64,000 bases of DNA from Mycolicibacterium thermoresistibile. GTDB taxonomy: Bacteria > Actinomycetota > Actinomycetes > Mycobacteriales > Mycobacteriaceae. The stretch is from assembly GCF_900187065.1 (NCBI RefSeq), contig NZ_LT906483.1, positions 3,224,001 through 3,288,000 on the forward strand, in the 5' to 3' direction. The notes under the pieces were generated by a model. The model ran no database searches. It saw only the letters and a list, made by a program, of their open reading frames with translations, and was not told where the DNA came from. Position 1 is the stretch's first letter, and each line of letters opens with the position of its first letter. The translations under genes and the position numbers were made by a program. Below, one piece after another: positions 35,049 to 42,609 of this stretch.

Positions 35049-35385
35049 CACCAGAGAACCCATGCTGCCCGACGAATTCGCCGATCTGGAGAAGTTCAGC
35101 GATTGGTGTCTGGCCACCGAGCCGGAACGCTACGCCAAGCGGCTGGCCTCCAGCATGGCCGAGATGCAGGAGTTCTACGACGCGGGTATGGCCAGGCTCG
35201 AGGACATCATGGAGTACCTCGACTCCCGGTTCCCGCTGCACCAGATGCCGCCGAAGGCGAAGAACCTGATGCACCTCGCCCAGTCGGTGGTGATGGTCAG
35301 CTTCCCGATCGAGGTGTGGAAGCAGCCGCGGGTACTCGACAGCGGCGCCACCTGGCTGGAGATCGTCCAGGAGCCGGTGGTCTGA
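35041..35385 (+). CDS. Small protein of unknown function, overlapping the Rieske gene
   Basis: The 114-residue protein overlaps the last eight bases of the Rieske gene and ends two bases before the next start, so it is part of one tightly coupled unit. It has an acidic N-terminus and a helical middle (ERYAKRLASSMAEMQEFYDAGMARLEDIMEYL is split across about 29-60) and ends in WLEIVQEPVV. There is no signal, metal motif or known domain. Its place suggests an accessory protein of the oxygenase step, but this is inference. Family not recognised. Confidence 0.8.
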   Translation: MSDTREPMLPDEFADLEKFSDWCLATEPERYAKRLASSMAEMQEFYDAGMARLEDIMEYLDSRFPLHQMPPKAKNLMHLAQSVVMVSFPIEVWKQPRVLDSGATWLEIVQEPVV

Positions 35386-35387
35386 GC

Positions 35388-36605
35388 GTGCTGACGCTGC
35401 GAGCGGCGGGCCTGCTGGACGTCGACGCCGGCGAGATCGTCCGGCCGGGGCTGGTCCGCATCGTGGACGACCGCATCGTCGGCGTCGGCGGCCCCGAGGG
35501 GGGTCACGTGATCGATCTGGGCGACGCGATCCTGTTGCCCGGGTTGATGGACATGGAGGTCAACCTGCTGATGGGCGGCCGGGGGGAGACCCCCGGCCTC
35601 TCCCAGGTTCAGGACGATCCGGCGACCCGGGTGCTGCGCGCGGTCGGCAATGCGCGCCGCACGCTGCGGGCCGGGTTCACCACCGTGCGCAACCTCGGAC
35701 TGTTCGTCAAGACCGGGGGGTATCTGCTCGACGTCGCGCTCGGCAAGGCGATCGACGCGGGCTGGATCGAGGGGCCGCGGGTGGTGCCCGCCGGGCACGC
35801 GATCACCCCGACCGGCGGGCACCTCGACCCGACCATGTTCGCGGCGTTCATGCCCGGCGCGCTCGAACTGACCGTCGAGGAGGGCATCGCCAACGGCGTC
35901 GACGAGATCCGCAAGGCGGTGCGCTACCAGATCAAGCACGGCGCCCAGGTGATCAAGGTGTGCTGTTCGGGCGGTGTCATGTCGCTCACCGGAGAGGCCG
36001 GAGCACAACACTATTCGGACGAGGAACTGCGGGCGATCGTCGACGAGGCGCACCGCCGCGGGCTCAAGGTGGCCGCGCACACGCACGGCGCGGAAGCGGT
36101 GAAGCACGCGATCGAGTGCGGCATCGACTGCATCGAGCACGGGTTCCTGATGGACGACGAGGCCATCAAGATGCTCGTCGACAACGACCGGTTCCTGGTG
36201 TCGACACGACGGCTGGCCGAGTACATGGACGTCTCCAAGGCGCCGCCGGAATTGCAGGCCAAGGCCGCCGAGATGTTCCCCAGGGCGCGCACGTCGATCA
36301 AGGCCGCGTTCGAGGCCGGCGCGAAGATCGCCGTCGGCACCGACGCTCCGGCGATCCCGCACGGCCGCAACGCCGAGGAACTGGTAACCCTGGTCCAGTG
36401 GGGTCTGCCGCCCGCCGCGGTGCTGCGCGCCGCCACGGTGACCGCCGCGGACCTGATCGGCCGGTCCGACCTGGGCCGCATCGCCGAGGGATGTCTCGCC
36501 GACATCGTCGCGGTACCGGGCGACCCGCTGGCCGATATCGGCGTTACACGAGAAGTCAATTTTGTAATGAAGGGCGGTGAGGTCTTCCGACATGACGCGA
36601 ACTGA
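35388..36605 (+). CDS. Amidohydrolase-superfamily protein with altered HxH motif
   Basis: The 405-residue protein resembles the prolidase/imidazolonepropionase-like amidohydrolases: IKVCCSGGVMS with the possible carbamylated Lys, AAHTHG, DCIEHG and GTDAP supply a Lys, two His and an Asp. The first metal motif, usually HxH in PGLxDxHxH, reads PGLMDMEVN (Glu57, Asn59). So the metal site is altered, and the enzyme may use one metal or a different chemistry. The GTG at 35388 is the first start after the previous stop; it overlaps the SnoaL gene by 14 bases. Confidence 0.85.
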   Translation: MLTLRAAGLLDVDAGEIVRPGLVRIVDDRIVGVGGPEGGHVIDLGDAILLPGLMDMEVNLLMGGRGETPGLSQVQDDPATRVLRAVGNARRTLRAGFTTVRNLGLFVKTGGYLLDVALGKAIDAGWIEGPRVVPAGHAITPTGGHLDPTMFAAFMPGALELTVEEGIANGVDEIRKAVRYQIKHGAQVIKVCCSGGVMSLTGEAGAQHYSDEELRAIVDEAHRRGLKVAAHTHGAEAVKHAIECGIDCIEHGFLMDDEAIKMLVDNDRFLVSTRRLAEYMDVSKAPPELQAKAAEMFPRARTSIKAAFEAGAKIAVGTDAPAIPHGRNAEELVTLVQWGLPPAAVLRAATVTAADLIGRSDLGRIAEGCLADIVAVPGDPLADIGVTREVNFVMKGGEVFRHDAN

Positions 36606-37020
36606 CGATCTCGTCGAGATCCAGCAGCTCCTGGCCAAGTACGCGGTCACCATCACCCAGGGCGACATCGACGGGCTGATCTCGGTGTTCACCCCCGACG
36701 GCAGCTACAGTGCGTTCGGGTCGACCTACACCCTGGCCCGGTTCCCCGAACTCGTCGCGGCCGCCCCCAAAGGCCTGTTCATGACGGGCGAGTCGCTGGT
36801 GACGTTCGACGCCGACGACCCGGACAAGGCGTCCGGCACCCAACCCCTGTGCTTCATCGAGCATTCCACGCACGACATGCGCATCGGCTACTACAACGAC
36901 ACCTACGTCCGCACCGCGGACGGCTGGCGGCTGCGCACCCGCGCCATGACATTCATCCGGCGCAGCGGCGCGCACGACTCCGGCCGCCCCCACGCGATCG
37001 GCCGGCCGGAGGCCGGATGA
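36592..37020 (+). CDS. SnoaL/NTF2-like fold protein
   Basis: The 142-residue protein starts with the helical TRTDDLVEIQQLLAKYAV, then QGDIDGLISVFTPDGSYSAFG, the typical entry of the NTF2-like fold (ketosteroid isomerase, SnoaL, dioxygenase beta subunits). Such proteins are isomerases, dehydratases or oxygenase partners. In a Rieske operon a beta-subunit-like role is thinkable, but the gene is far from the alpha subunit. The ATG at 36592 follows a GAGG; it overlaps the next gene (ATGA). Confidence 0.82.
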   Translation: MTRTDDLVEIQQLLAKYAVTITQGDIDGLISVFTPDGSYSAFGSTYTLARFPELVAAAPKGLFMTGESLVTFDADDPDKASGTQPLCFIEHSTHDMRIGYYNDTYVRTADGWRLRTRAMTFIRRSGAHDSGRPHAIGRPEAG

Positions 37021-38156
37021 GCGTCGACTTCTCCAGTCCCGCCGAGTTCCGCACCGCCCTGGTGGCCTGGCTCGACGAGCGACGCGAGTCGGGCGAATTG
37101 ACCCCGCCCACCGGCGAGCCGACGCTGGAGGACACCATGCGGCAGTTCGCCCGGGTGCTGCGGATGCTCTACGACGCCGGCTGGAGCCGCTACGGCTGGC
37201 CCGAGCGGGCCGGCGGTCTCGGCGGTCCCGACATCCTGCGCGCGATCGTCGGCGAGGAGGTGGTGGGCCGCCGGCTGGCCGAGCCCGGACCGTACTCGAT
37301 GCTGGAGGTGCTGGCGCCGACGATGATCGACTACGCGCCACCGGAACTGGCCGCCGAGATGGTGCCGAAACTGCTCAGCGGCGAGGAGCAGTGGTGCCAG
37401 GGCTTCTCCGAACCGGGCGCGGGCAGCGACCTGGCGTCGCTGAGCACCCGTGCGGTGCGCGACGGCGACCGGTGGATCATCAACGGCCAGAAGGTCTGGA
37501 CCAGTTTCGCCCAGTATTCGCACCGGTGCATCCTGCTCACCCGCACCGGTGACGCGAACACGCCCAACCACCAGGCGATCTCGGCGTTCTTCATCGACCT
37601 CGACACCCCGGGCATCACCGTGCGCCCGCTGCGCACCATGCACGGTGTCGACGAGTTCTGCGAGGTCTACTTCGACGACGTGGCGGTCGACGACAGCCGG
37701 ATGCTGGGCCGTCCGGGAGACGGCTGGCAACTCGCGATGGATCTGCTGCCCTATGAACGCTCCACCTGCTTCTGGCAGCGCATCGCCTACCTGTACTCGC
37801 GGCTCGACGCGTTGATCGAGGAGGTCAAGCGGGTCGGTCAGGCCGTCGACGCCGATCTCGGCGAGGCCTACCTGGCGCTGCACACCCTGCGCTGCCGGTC
37901 CCGGGAAACCCAGCACCGGCTGGCCGACGGCCACAAGCTGGGGCCGGACACCTCCGTCGACAAGGTGTTGCTGGCCGGCGCCGAGCAGCTGTTCTACGAC
38001 ACCGCCCGCAATCTGCTGCCCGGGGTCATCGAACTGGAGGGCACCGACTGGCGTCCGGAGTTCCTGTACTCGCGCGCCGCCACCATCTACGGCGGCACCG
38101 CGGAGGTGCAGCGCAACATCATCGCCCGGCGGCTGCTGGACCTCGGAAAGGAGTGA
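37017..38156 (+). CDS. Acyl-CoA dehydrogenase, larger subunit of a probable heteromer
   Basis: The 379-residue protein carries most ACAD elements: GFSEPGAGSDLASL (near 126-139), WTSFAQ, LPYERSTCFWQR and the C-terminal YGGTAEVQRNII. It is followed, in a GTGA overlap, by a second, shorter ACAD gene. The same layout occurs in steroid side-chain FadE pairs (ChsE-type alpha2beta2 enzymes), where FAD and catalytic residues are shared. Its ATG overlaps the SnoaL stop. Confidence 0.9.
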   Translation: MSVDFSSPAEFRTALVAWLDERRESGELTPPTGEPTLEDTMRQFARVLRMLYDAGWSRYGWPERAGGLGGPDILRAIVGEEVVGRRLAEPGPYSMLEVLAPTMIDYAPPELAAEMVPKLLSGEEQWCQGFSEPGAGSDLASLSTRAVRDGDRWIINGQKVWTSFAQYSHRCILLTRTGDANTPNHQAISAFFIDLDTPGITVRPLRTMHGVDEFCEVYFDDVAVDDSRMLGRPGDGWQLAMDLLPYERSTCFWQRIAYLYSRLDALIEEVKRVGQAVDADLGEAYLALHTLRCRSRETQHRLADGHKLGPDTSVDKVLLAGAEQLFYDTARNLLPGVIELEGTDWRPEFLYSRAATIYGGTAEVQRNIIARRLLDLGKE

Positions 38157-38974
38157 GCGTGCCGGACATCTCGGGTCGATCCGACCTCGACGCCGAATCC
38201 CTCGAACTGCTCGAAGACGGGTTGCGCAAGACGATGCTGTCGGCGTCCGGCGCCGAGCTGGACGCCGCCCTGGGTGAGCTCGGATGGGCGCAGATGCTCG
38301 AGGACATGCCGGACACCGCGATCCCGCTGGTGTTCCGGTTACTCGGGGAAACCGGTTCGCACGCTTCGGTGCTCAACGACATCGTGCTGGAGACGATCGG
38401 CGCGCTGCCCGGCGGCACTCCCCCGCTGCCGTACGCCGGCGGCACCTGGGTGGTGTGGGAACGCACCCCCACCACCGAGGGCAGCCTCGGCGGGTTGCCG
38501 CTGCGACGGGTGCCCGACGGCGAGAGCATGCGGCTCGGCGAGGCGCGCAAGGCGGTCGGCTGGTGGCTGGTGGGCTCGGCGCGGGCCATGTTGACCCTGG
38601 CGCGGCAGCATGCGCTGGACCGCGTCCAGTTCGGCAAGCCGATCGCCTCGTTCCAGGCGGTGCGGCACCGGCTGGCCGAGACGCTGGTGGCGATCGAGGG
38701 CGCCGAGGCGGCGCTGCGGCTGCCCGGCACCCAGAGCCCCGATCTGACCGCCATGTTGGCCAAGGCGGCCGCCGGGAAGGCGGCGCTCACCGCGGCCCGG
38801 AACTGCCAGCAGGTGCTGGGCGGGATCGGTTTCACCGCCGAGCACGATCTGCACCGGCATGTGCAACGGGTGCTGGTGCTCGACGGATTGCTGGGCAGCG
38901 CAAGGGAACTCACCCTCCGGGTCGGCGCGGGTCTGCGGGCCAGGGGTTCGGCGCCCCGGCTGGCCTACCTGTAG
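38153..38974 (+). CDS. Acyl-CoA dehydrogenase-like, smaller partner subunit
   Basis: At 273 residues it is about 100 shorter than normal ACADs. It has an N-terminal helical half, a degraded middle without the usual EPxAGSD loop, and a C-terminal helical half with RVQFGKPIASFQAVRHRLAE and QQVLGGIGFTAEHDLHRH. These FAD-binding and interface segments fit the second subunit of a heteromeric FadE. The GTG at 38153 overlaps the partner stop. It ends the operon, 25 bases before the convergent cyclase gene. Confidence 0.88.
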   Translation: MSVPDISGRSDLDAESLELLEDGLRKTMLSASGAELDAALGELGWAQMLEDMPDTAIPLVFRLLGETGSHASVLNDIVLETIGALPGGTPPLPYAGGTWVVWERTPTTEGSLGGLPLRRVPDGESMRLGEARKAVGWWLVGSARAMLTLARQHALDRVQFGKPIASFQAVRHRLAETLVAIEGAEAALRLPGTQSPDLTAMLAKAAAGKAALTAARNCQQVLGGIGFTAEHDLHRHVQRVLVLDGLLGSARELTLRVGAGLRARGSAPRLAYL

Positions 38975-38999
38975 CCCGCAAGTCCGACAGTCCGGGCGC

Positions 39000-40526
39000 T
39001 CAACCGGCGGCCGGGTCGTCCGGGCCCGCCGGTTCGGCCAGTTCGGTCGGTTCGGCACGCCCGCGCAGCAGCGCCGAACCACGTCCGACCCATCGGGTGT
39101 GTTCCTCGGGCTGCGCGGCCGCCAGGGCGGCTCCGGACGCGAGCACCCGTGTCGCAACGTGTTTGGCGCGGTCGGCCAGCCGGGACGCCTCGTTCACCGG
39201 ATCACCGATCACCGTGTACTCGTAGCGGTGCTCGCCGCCGATGGTGCCGGCGAACACCCGGCCACAGCTCACCCCGATCCCGAAATCCAGACCGGGCAGG
39301 TCGCGGAGCCGGGACGCCAACCGGCGCGCGGTGCGCAGCGCCGCCGCGGCCGGATCGTCGATCCGCAGCGGGGCCCCGAACACCGCCAGCACCGCATCGC
39401 CCTGGAACTTGTTGACCAGACCGGCCCCGTCCTCCACCGCGGTCACCACGATCTGGAAGAAATCGTTGAGGATCCGCGCCACGTCCTCGGGTGGCCGGGA
39501 CGCCGCCAGCGTGGTGGACCCGACCAGGTCCACGAACAGCACGCCGACCTCGCGCACGTCGCCACGCAACGCCTCGCCGTGTTCCACGGCCTCGCGGGCC
39601 ACATCGGTGCCGACGTAACGGCCGAACAGGTCACGCAGCCGTTCCCGTTCGGCCAATCCGGCCACCATGCTGTTGAAACCCGCCTGCAGCCGCCCGATCT
39701 CGGACGGCTCGTAGACGTCGACCGCTGCCGGGCGCCCGCGTTCCACCTCCCGCATGGCCAGCACCACCTCGTGCACCGGATCCGAGATCGACCGCGCCAC
39801 CAGCACGGCCGCCGAGATCCCCAGCACCACCGAGACGCCCATCATGACCAGGATCGGCCGTTCGATCGGGGCGGACGCCTGCAGGAACCAGCCCCGTGAG
39901 CGGGCCAGCACGATCGTCACCACCCCCAGCGCGGGCAGCACGCTGAACAGGATCCAGACGTAGAGCAGCCGGCCGAGCGGCCCGGGCAGCTGAATCCTCG
40001 CGGTGGAGTTCGTCATCGCCGCCGCGATGATCGGGCGCAGGGTCCTGGTGGTGATCAGATAACCGATGCACGCCGTGGTCATCGCGCCGAACAGGATGGC
40101 GCCGCCGATCACGAACGCGACGCCACCGGGAGCCTGCAGGTTGAGCACCATGAACACGGTGCCGCTGACGATCCAGACCGCGAATTCGATGCCGGTCTGG
40201 CGCAACGGGATCCGCAGGGCGGCGCGTTGCTGCTCGGGGGTCGGTCCGGCCCCGCCGGCGAACCATCGGAAGGTGGGCCGCATGGTCAGGATTCCGACCG
40301 CCGAGTCGACCGCCGCCGACAGCACGACCAGCACCACGAAGGCGATCAGGTTCTCGCGGGTGAGCAGCCGGCGCACATCGCCGACGGTGTTGTCGGCGAG
40401 CACCACGATCACCGCCAGCACCGCGGCCGCGGCGGTGAGGTGCGCCGCGGTCAGCCGGGCGGCGTAGGTGACCCCGATCCGGTTGGCCCCGACCTGATCA
40501 GCCCTGGCCCGCCGCGCACCGGTCAC
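39000..40526 (-). CDS. Membrane-anchored class III adenylate cyclase
   Basis: The 508-residue protein has about six hydrophobic segments in residues 20-260, a HAMP-like linker (about 255-310, VARSISDPVHEVVLAMREVERG) and a C-terminal cyclase domain with VLFVDLVGSTTLA, NKFQGDAVLAVFGAP and GEHRYEYTVIGDPVNEASRL. That is the layout of the Rv1318c/Rv3645-type mycobacterial cyclases, which make cAMP. The metal Asp residues and the adenine-contact region appear intact. GTG at 40526 follows GCAGAGG, 9 bases after the crotonase gene. What it senses is not known. Confidence 0.92.
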   Translation of the reverse strand: MTGARRARADQVGANRIGVTYAARLTAAHLTAAAAVLAVIVVLADNTVGDVRRLLTRENLIAFVVLVVLSAAVDSAVGILTMRPTFRWFAGGAGPTPEQQRAALRIPLRQTGIEFAVWIVSGTVFMVLNLQAPGGVAFVIGGAILFGAMTTACIGYLITTRTLRPIIAAAMTNSTARIQLPGPLGRLLYVWILFSVLPALGVVTIVLARSRGWFLQASAPIERPILVMMGVSVVLGISAAVLVARSISDPVHEVVLAMREVERGRPAAVDVYEPSEIGRLQAGFNSMVAGLAERERLRDLFGRYVGTDVAREAVEHGEALRGDVREVGVLFVDLVGSTTLAASRPPEDVARILNDFFQIVVTAVEDGAGLVNKFQGDAVLAVFGAPLRIDDPAAAALRTARRLASRLRDLPGLDFGIGVSCGRVFAGTIGGEHRYEYTVIGDPVNEASRLADRAKHVATRVLASGAALAAAQPEEHTRWVGRGSALLRGRAEPTELAEPAGPDDPAAG

Positions 40527-40535
40527 CTCTGCACG

Positions 40536-41318
40536 CTACTTGATGTTGGCCTTCATCTCCTCGATGTCGACCAGCACCGGCCATCCGCTCACCGACATCG
40601 CGTTGCCGTGTCCGGTCTGGTGGATGTCGAACACCGACTGGATCGCGGCGTAGAAACCCTGGACGTCGAGGGTCTGATTGACCGCCCGCTTGGCCTGCCG
40701 CAGGGCGAACGGAGGCATCTTGGCGATCTCGCCGGCCAGCGCCCGGGTCTCCGCGTCCAGCCGGTCCCGGGGCACGACGCGATTCACCATGCCGGTCTGC
40801 GCGACCTCCTCGGCGGTCATCGCCCGCCCGGTGAACAGGATCTCCTTCGCTTTCCGGGGCCCCAGCTCCCAGGTGTGACCGTGATATTCGACACCCCCGA
40901 TGCCCATCAGAACGACCGGATCGGAGAACAGCGCGTCCTCCGCGGCGATGATCAGGTCGCACGGCCAACACAGCAGCAAACCCCCGCTGATGCACCGGCC
41001 CTGGACCGCCGCGATGGACGGCTTCGGCACGTTGCGCCAGCGCAGGCTGTATTCGAGGTAGCGCCGACTCTCGTGGGCGTAGATGAACTCCAGGGTCAGC
41101 TTGTCGGGCACCGGCCCGCCGCCCCGCAGGTCGTGGCCGGCCGAGAAGTGCTTGCCGTTGGCGCGCAGAACGATCACCGAGACGTCGTTGTCCTCGGCGG
41201 CACGGGTCCACGCGGCGTCGAGCTCATCGAGCAGTTCGGGGTTCTGCGCGTTGGCCGCCTCCGGCCGGTTCAGCGTGATGGTCGCGATGCGGTCGCTGAC
41301 GTCATAGTCGATGTACAT
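40536..41318 (-). CDS. Crotonase-fold protein (enoyl-CoA hydratase/isomerase family)
   Basis: The 260-residue protein has the crotonase core: FSAGHDL (oxyanion hole, near 68-74), AAVQGRCISGG (near 110-120) and MVNRVVP. By eye, the two Glu bases of classical hydratases (in GGGCEL and PEIxLG) are replaced: here GGLLLC and DPVVLMG. It may thus be an isomerase, a C-C hydrolase or another crotonase-type enzyme. The ATG at 41318 has AGAGGA upstream. It is divergent from the TetR at 41589. Confidence 0.88.
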   Translation of the reverse strand: MYIDYDVSDRIATITLNRPEAANAQNPELLDELDAAWTRAAEDNDVSVIVLRANGKHFSAGHDLRGGGPVPDKLTLEFIYAHESRRYLEYSLRWRNVPKPSIAAVQGRCISGGLLLCWPCDLIIAAEDALFSDPVVLMGIGGVEYHGHTWELGPRKAKEILFTGRAMTAEEVAQTGMVNRVVPRDRLDAETRALAGEIAKMPPFALRQAKRAVNQTLDVQGFYAAIQSVFDIHQTGHGNAMSVSGWPVLVDIEEMKANIK

Positions 41319-41450
41319 CTCGGTCCTCTGCTCGGGTCGGCTCGGCCGGCGCCACGACGGGGCCACAACCGGGCGGGCTCACCGCGGTGATGTGGCGTTG
41401 CAGCGGCGAGAGCGAGCAAAATCGACGAAGAACTTCTGTATTCACTGGAA

Positions 41451-41476
41451 TGAGAATAGTATTCTCGCCATGAGAA
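41451..41476. promoter_or_regulatory. Operator TGAGAA-N5-TTCTCG plus a third half-site
   Basis: TGAGAATAGTATTCTCG is at 41451-41467, and a further TGAGAA follows at 41471-41476, exactly 20 bases after the first one, on the same helix face. It lies in the 270-bp spacer between the divergent crotonase and TetR genes and directly upstream of a -10-like box. Most likely the self-regulating operator of the TetR at 41589. Confidence 0.7.
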
Positions 41477-41479
41477 AGT

Positions 41480-41485
41480 TACAAT
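41480..41485 (+). promoter_or_regulatory. Possible -10 box TACAAT of the TetR gene
   Basis: TACAAT matches the -10 consensus in five of six positions and lies immediately after the operator array at 41451-41476, so a bound regulator would block it. No good -35 box is seen at the right spacing. The transcript would start near 41492. Confidence 0.4.
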
Positions 41486-41553
41486 CTCTGACACGATGGC
41501 CGCGAGGGGGTCTAGCAGCGCGATGCACAGACAATCTCCGGTACAGTCGTCTC

Positions 41554-41592
41554 ATGCTCTTTCCACCGGCCCGTCATCTGAGCGAAAGGTGA
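41554..41592 (+). other. Possible 12-residue leader peptide before TetR
   Basis: A short frame ATG...TGA encodes MLFPPARHLSER and ends in the GTGA that holds the likely TetR start at 41589. Such a leader could couple translation to the regulator gene. There is no clear ribosome-binding site for it, and it could be chance. Confidence 0.25.
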
Positions 41593-42245
41593 CCACTCCC
41601 AGCGAGGAGCCGGCCTGGAAGCAGCGTGCGGTCGAGCGCTCCATCAAGACGGCGAAGCTGCGGGCCGCCCAGCGCGTCCAGCGGTTCCTCGACGCCGCGC
41701 AGGCCATCATCATCGAGAAGGGCAGCACGGACTTCACCGTGCAGGAGGTCGTCGACCGGTCCCGTCAGTCGCTGCGCAGCTTCTACCTGCAGTTCGACGG
41801 GAAGCATGAGCTCCTGCTCGCCCTGTTCGAGGATGCGCTGAGCCGGTCGGCCGACCAGATCCGGGCCGCCACCGCCGGTAAGACCGATCCGCTGGAACGC
41901 CTCAAGACGGCCATCGAGTTGCTGTTCGAGTCGTCCCGGCCCGACCCGAACGCCAAACGGCCGCTGTTCACCGACTTCGCGCCCCGCCTGCTGGTCTCCC
42001 ACCCCGAGGAGGTCAAGGTCGCGCACGCCCCGCTGCTCGCGCTGCTGACCGAGCTGATGGAGGAGGCGGCCGCCGCCGGCAAGCTGCGCGAGGGCATCAA
42101 CCCGAAGCGGATGGCGGCGATGACCATGCAGACCGTGATGTTCGTGGCGCAGTCCAGCGGCGGGACCGGGGACGGCACCGTGCACCCCATCACCGCCGAC
42201 GAGGTGTGGGACTTCGTCGCGCACGGTTTCGCCGCCGACGACTGA
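41589..42245 (+). CDS. TetR-family regulator, proposed controller of the TGAGAA-N5-TTCTCG sites
   Basis: The protein has a TetR helix-turn-helix (about 28-72: EKGSTDFTVQEVVDRSRQS, then LRSFYLQFDGKHELL) and a helical ligand domain. The start is not certain: GTG at 41589 gives 218 residues with the weak GCGAAAGG site, while ATG at 41496 gives 249 residues with a Ser-rich extra N-terminus. The gene is flanked by the operators at 41451 and 42302, and is divergent from a crotonase-like gene, so it is the best candidate to bind this motif. Confidence 0.88.
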   Translation: MTTPSEEPAWKQRAVERSIKTAKLRAAQRVQRFLDAAQAIIIEKGSTDFTVQEVVDRSRQSLRSFYLQFDGKHELLLALFEDALSRSADQIRAATAGKTDPLERLKTAIELLFESSRPDPNAKRPLFTDFAPRLLVSHPEEVKVAHAPLLALLTELMEEAAAAGKLREGINPKRMAAMTMQTVMFVAQSSGGTGDGTVHPITADEVWDFVAHGFAADD

Positions 42246-42268
42246 GCGGACCCCCTGCCGGATTCCCG

Positions 42269-42290
42269 GGCACCGAAACCGATCGGTGCC
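42269..42290 (+). terminator. Hairpin after the TetR gene
   Basis: GGCACCGA (42269-42276) and TCGGTGCC (42283-42290) form a perfect 8-bp stem with a six-base loop, 24 bases after the TetR stop. No T-run follows, as is common for GC-rich actinobacteria, so terminator activity is uncertain. Confidence 0.45.
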
Positions 42291-42301
42291 TCACCCCCGT
42301 G

Positions 42302-42318
42302 CGAGAACGCCGTTCTCA
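42302..42318. promoter_or_regulatory. Operator (inverse orientation of TGAGAA-N5-TTCTCG)
   Basis: CGAGAACGCCGTTCTCA reads TGAGAACGGCGTTCTCG on the minus strand, the same 17-bp pattern as at 33139 and 41451. It lies between the TetR gene and the P450 gene at 42610, suggesting that the P450-SDR unit belongs to the same regulon. Confidence 0.62.
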
Positions 42319-42609
42319 TGTGGAGAGAGCTCTTGAGGCTCCGGTGCGCTCCGCCCCCGGGGCGAACCGCTGACATGACTTCGGTTATCCCCACCGCGCC
42401 CGGTGAACCCGGCGCCGGGGCCGAAAACCGTTCCGGCGCAGGCGCTTCATCGGCGGCGTCCGGGCCGAACTGGGCGAACACCGATTAAGCGGACCGTATA
42501 ACCGACCGAGACCCGAACCGTCATTGACACGGCGAGGCACCGATGAAAGAGTGCTGAGCAGCTGCACAGCATTTGTGTTGGAAATGGCGTTTTCGCGAAA
42601 GGCGATCCC

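Larger units (their letters stand above)
42246..42609. other. 364-bp intergenic region between TetR and P450
   Basis: This stretch contains the hairpin at 42269-42290, the operator at 42302-42318, a possible -10 box TATAAC at 42497-42502, a TTGACA at 42524-42529 without a good partner, and a GAAAGG ribosome-binding site before the GTG at 42610. A short frame at 42318-42488 (56 codons, low complexity) is probably not a gene. The long distance from operator to P450 start is unusual for this cluster. Confidence 0.6.

Noticed and set aside
42318..42488. Short frame of 56 codons between TetR and P450
   Set aside because: Pro/Ala/Gly-rich low-complexity product with no good ribosome-binding site and no recognisable family; kept only as a remark because it starts right after the operator.
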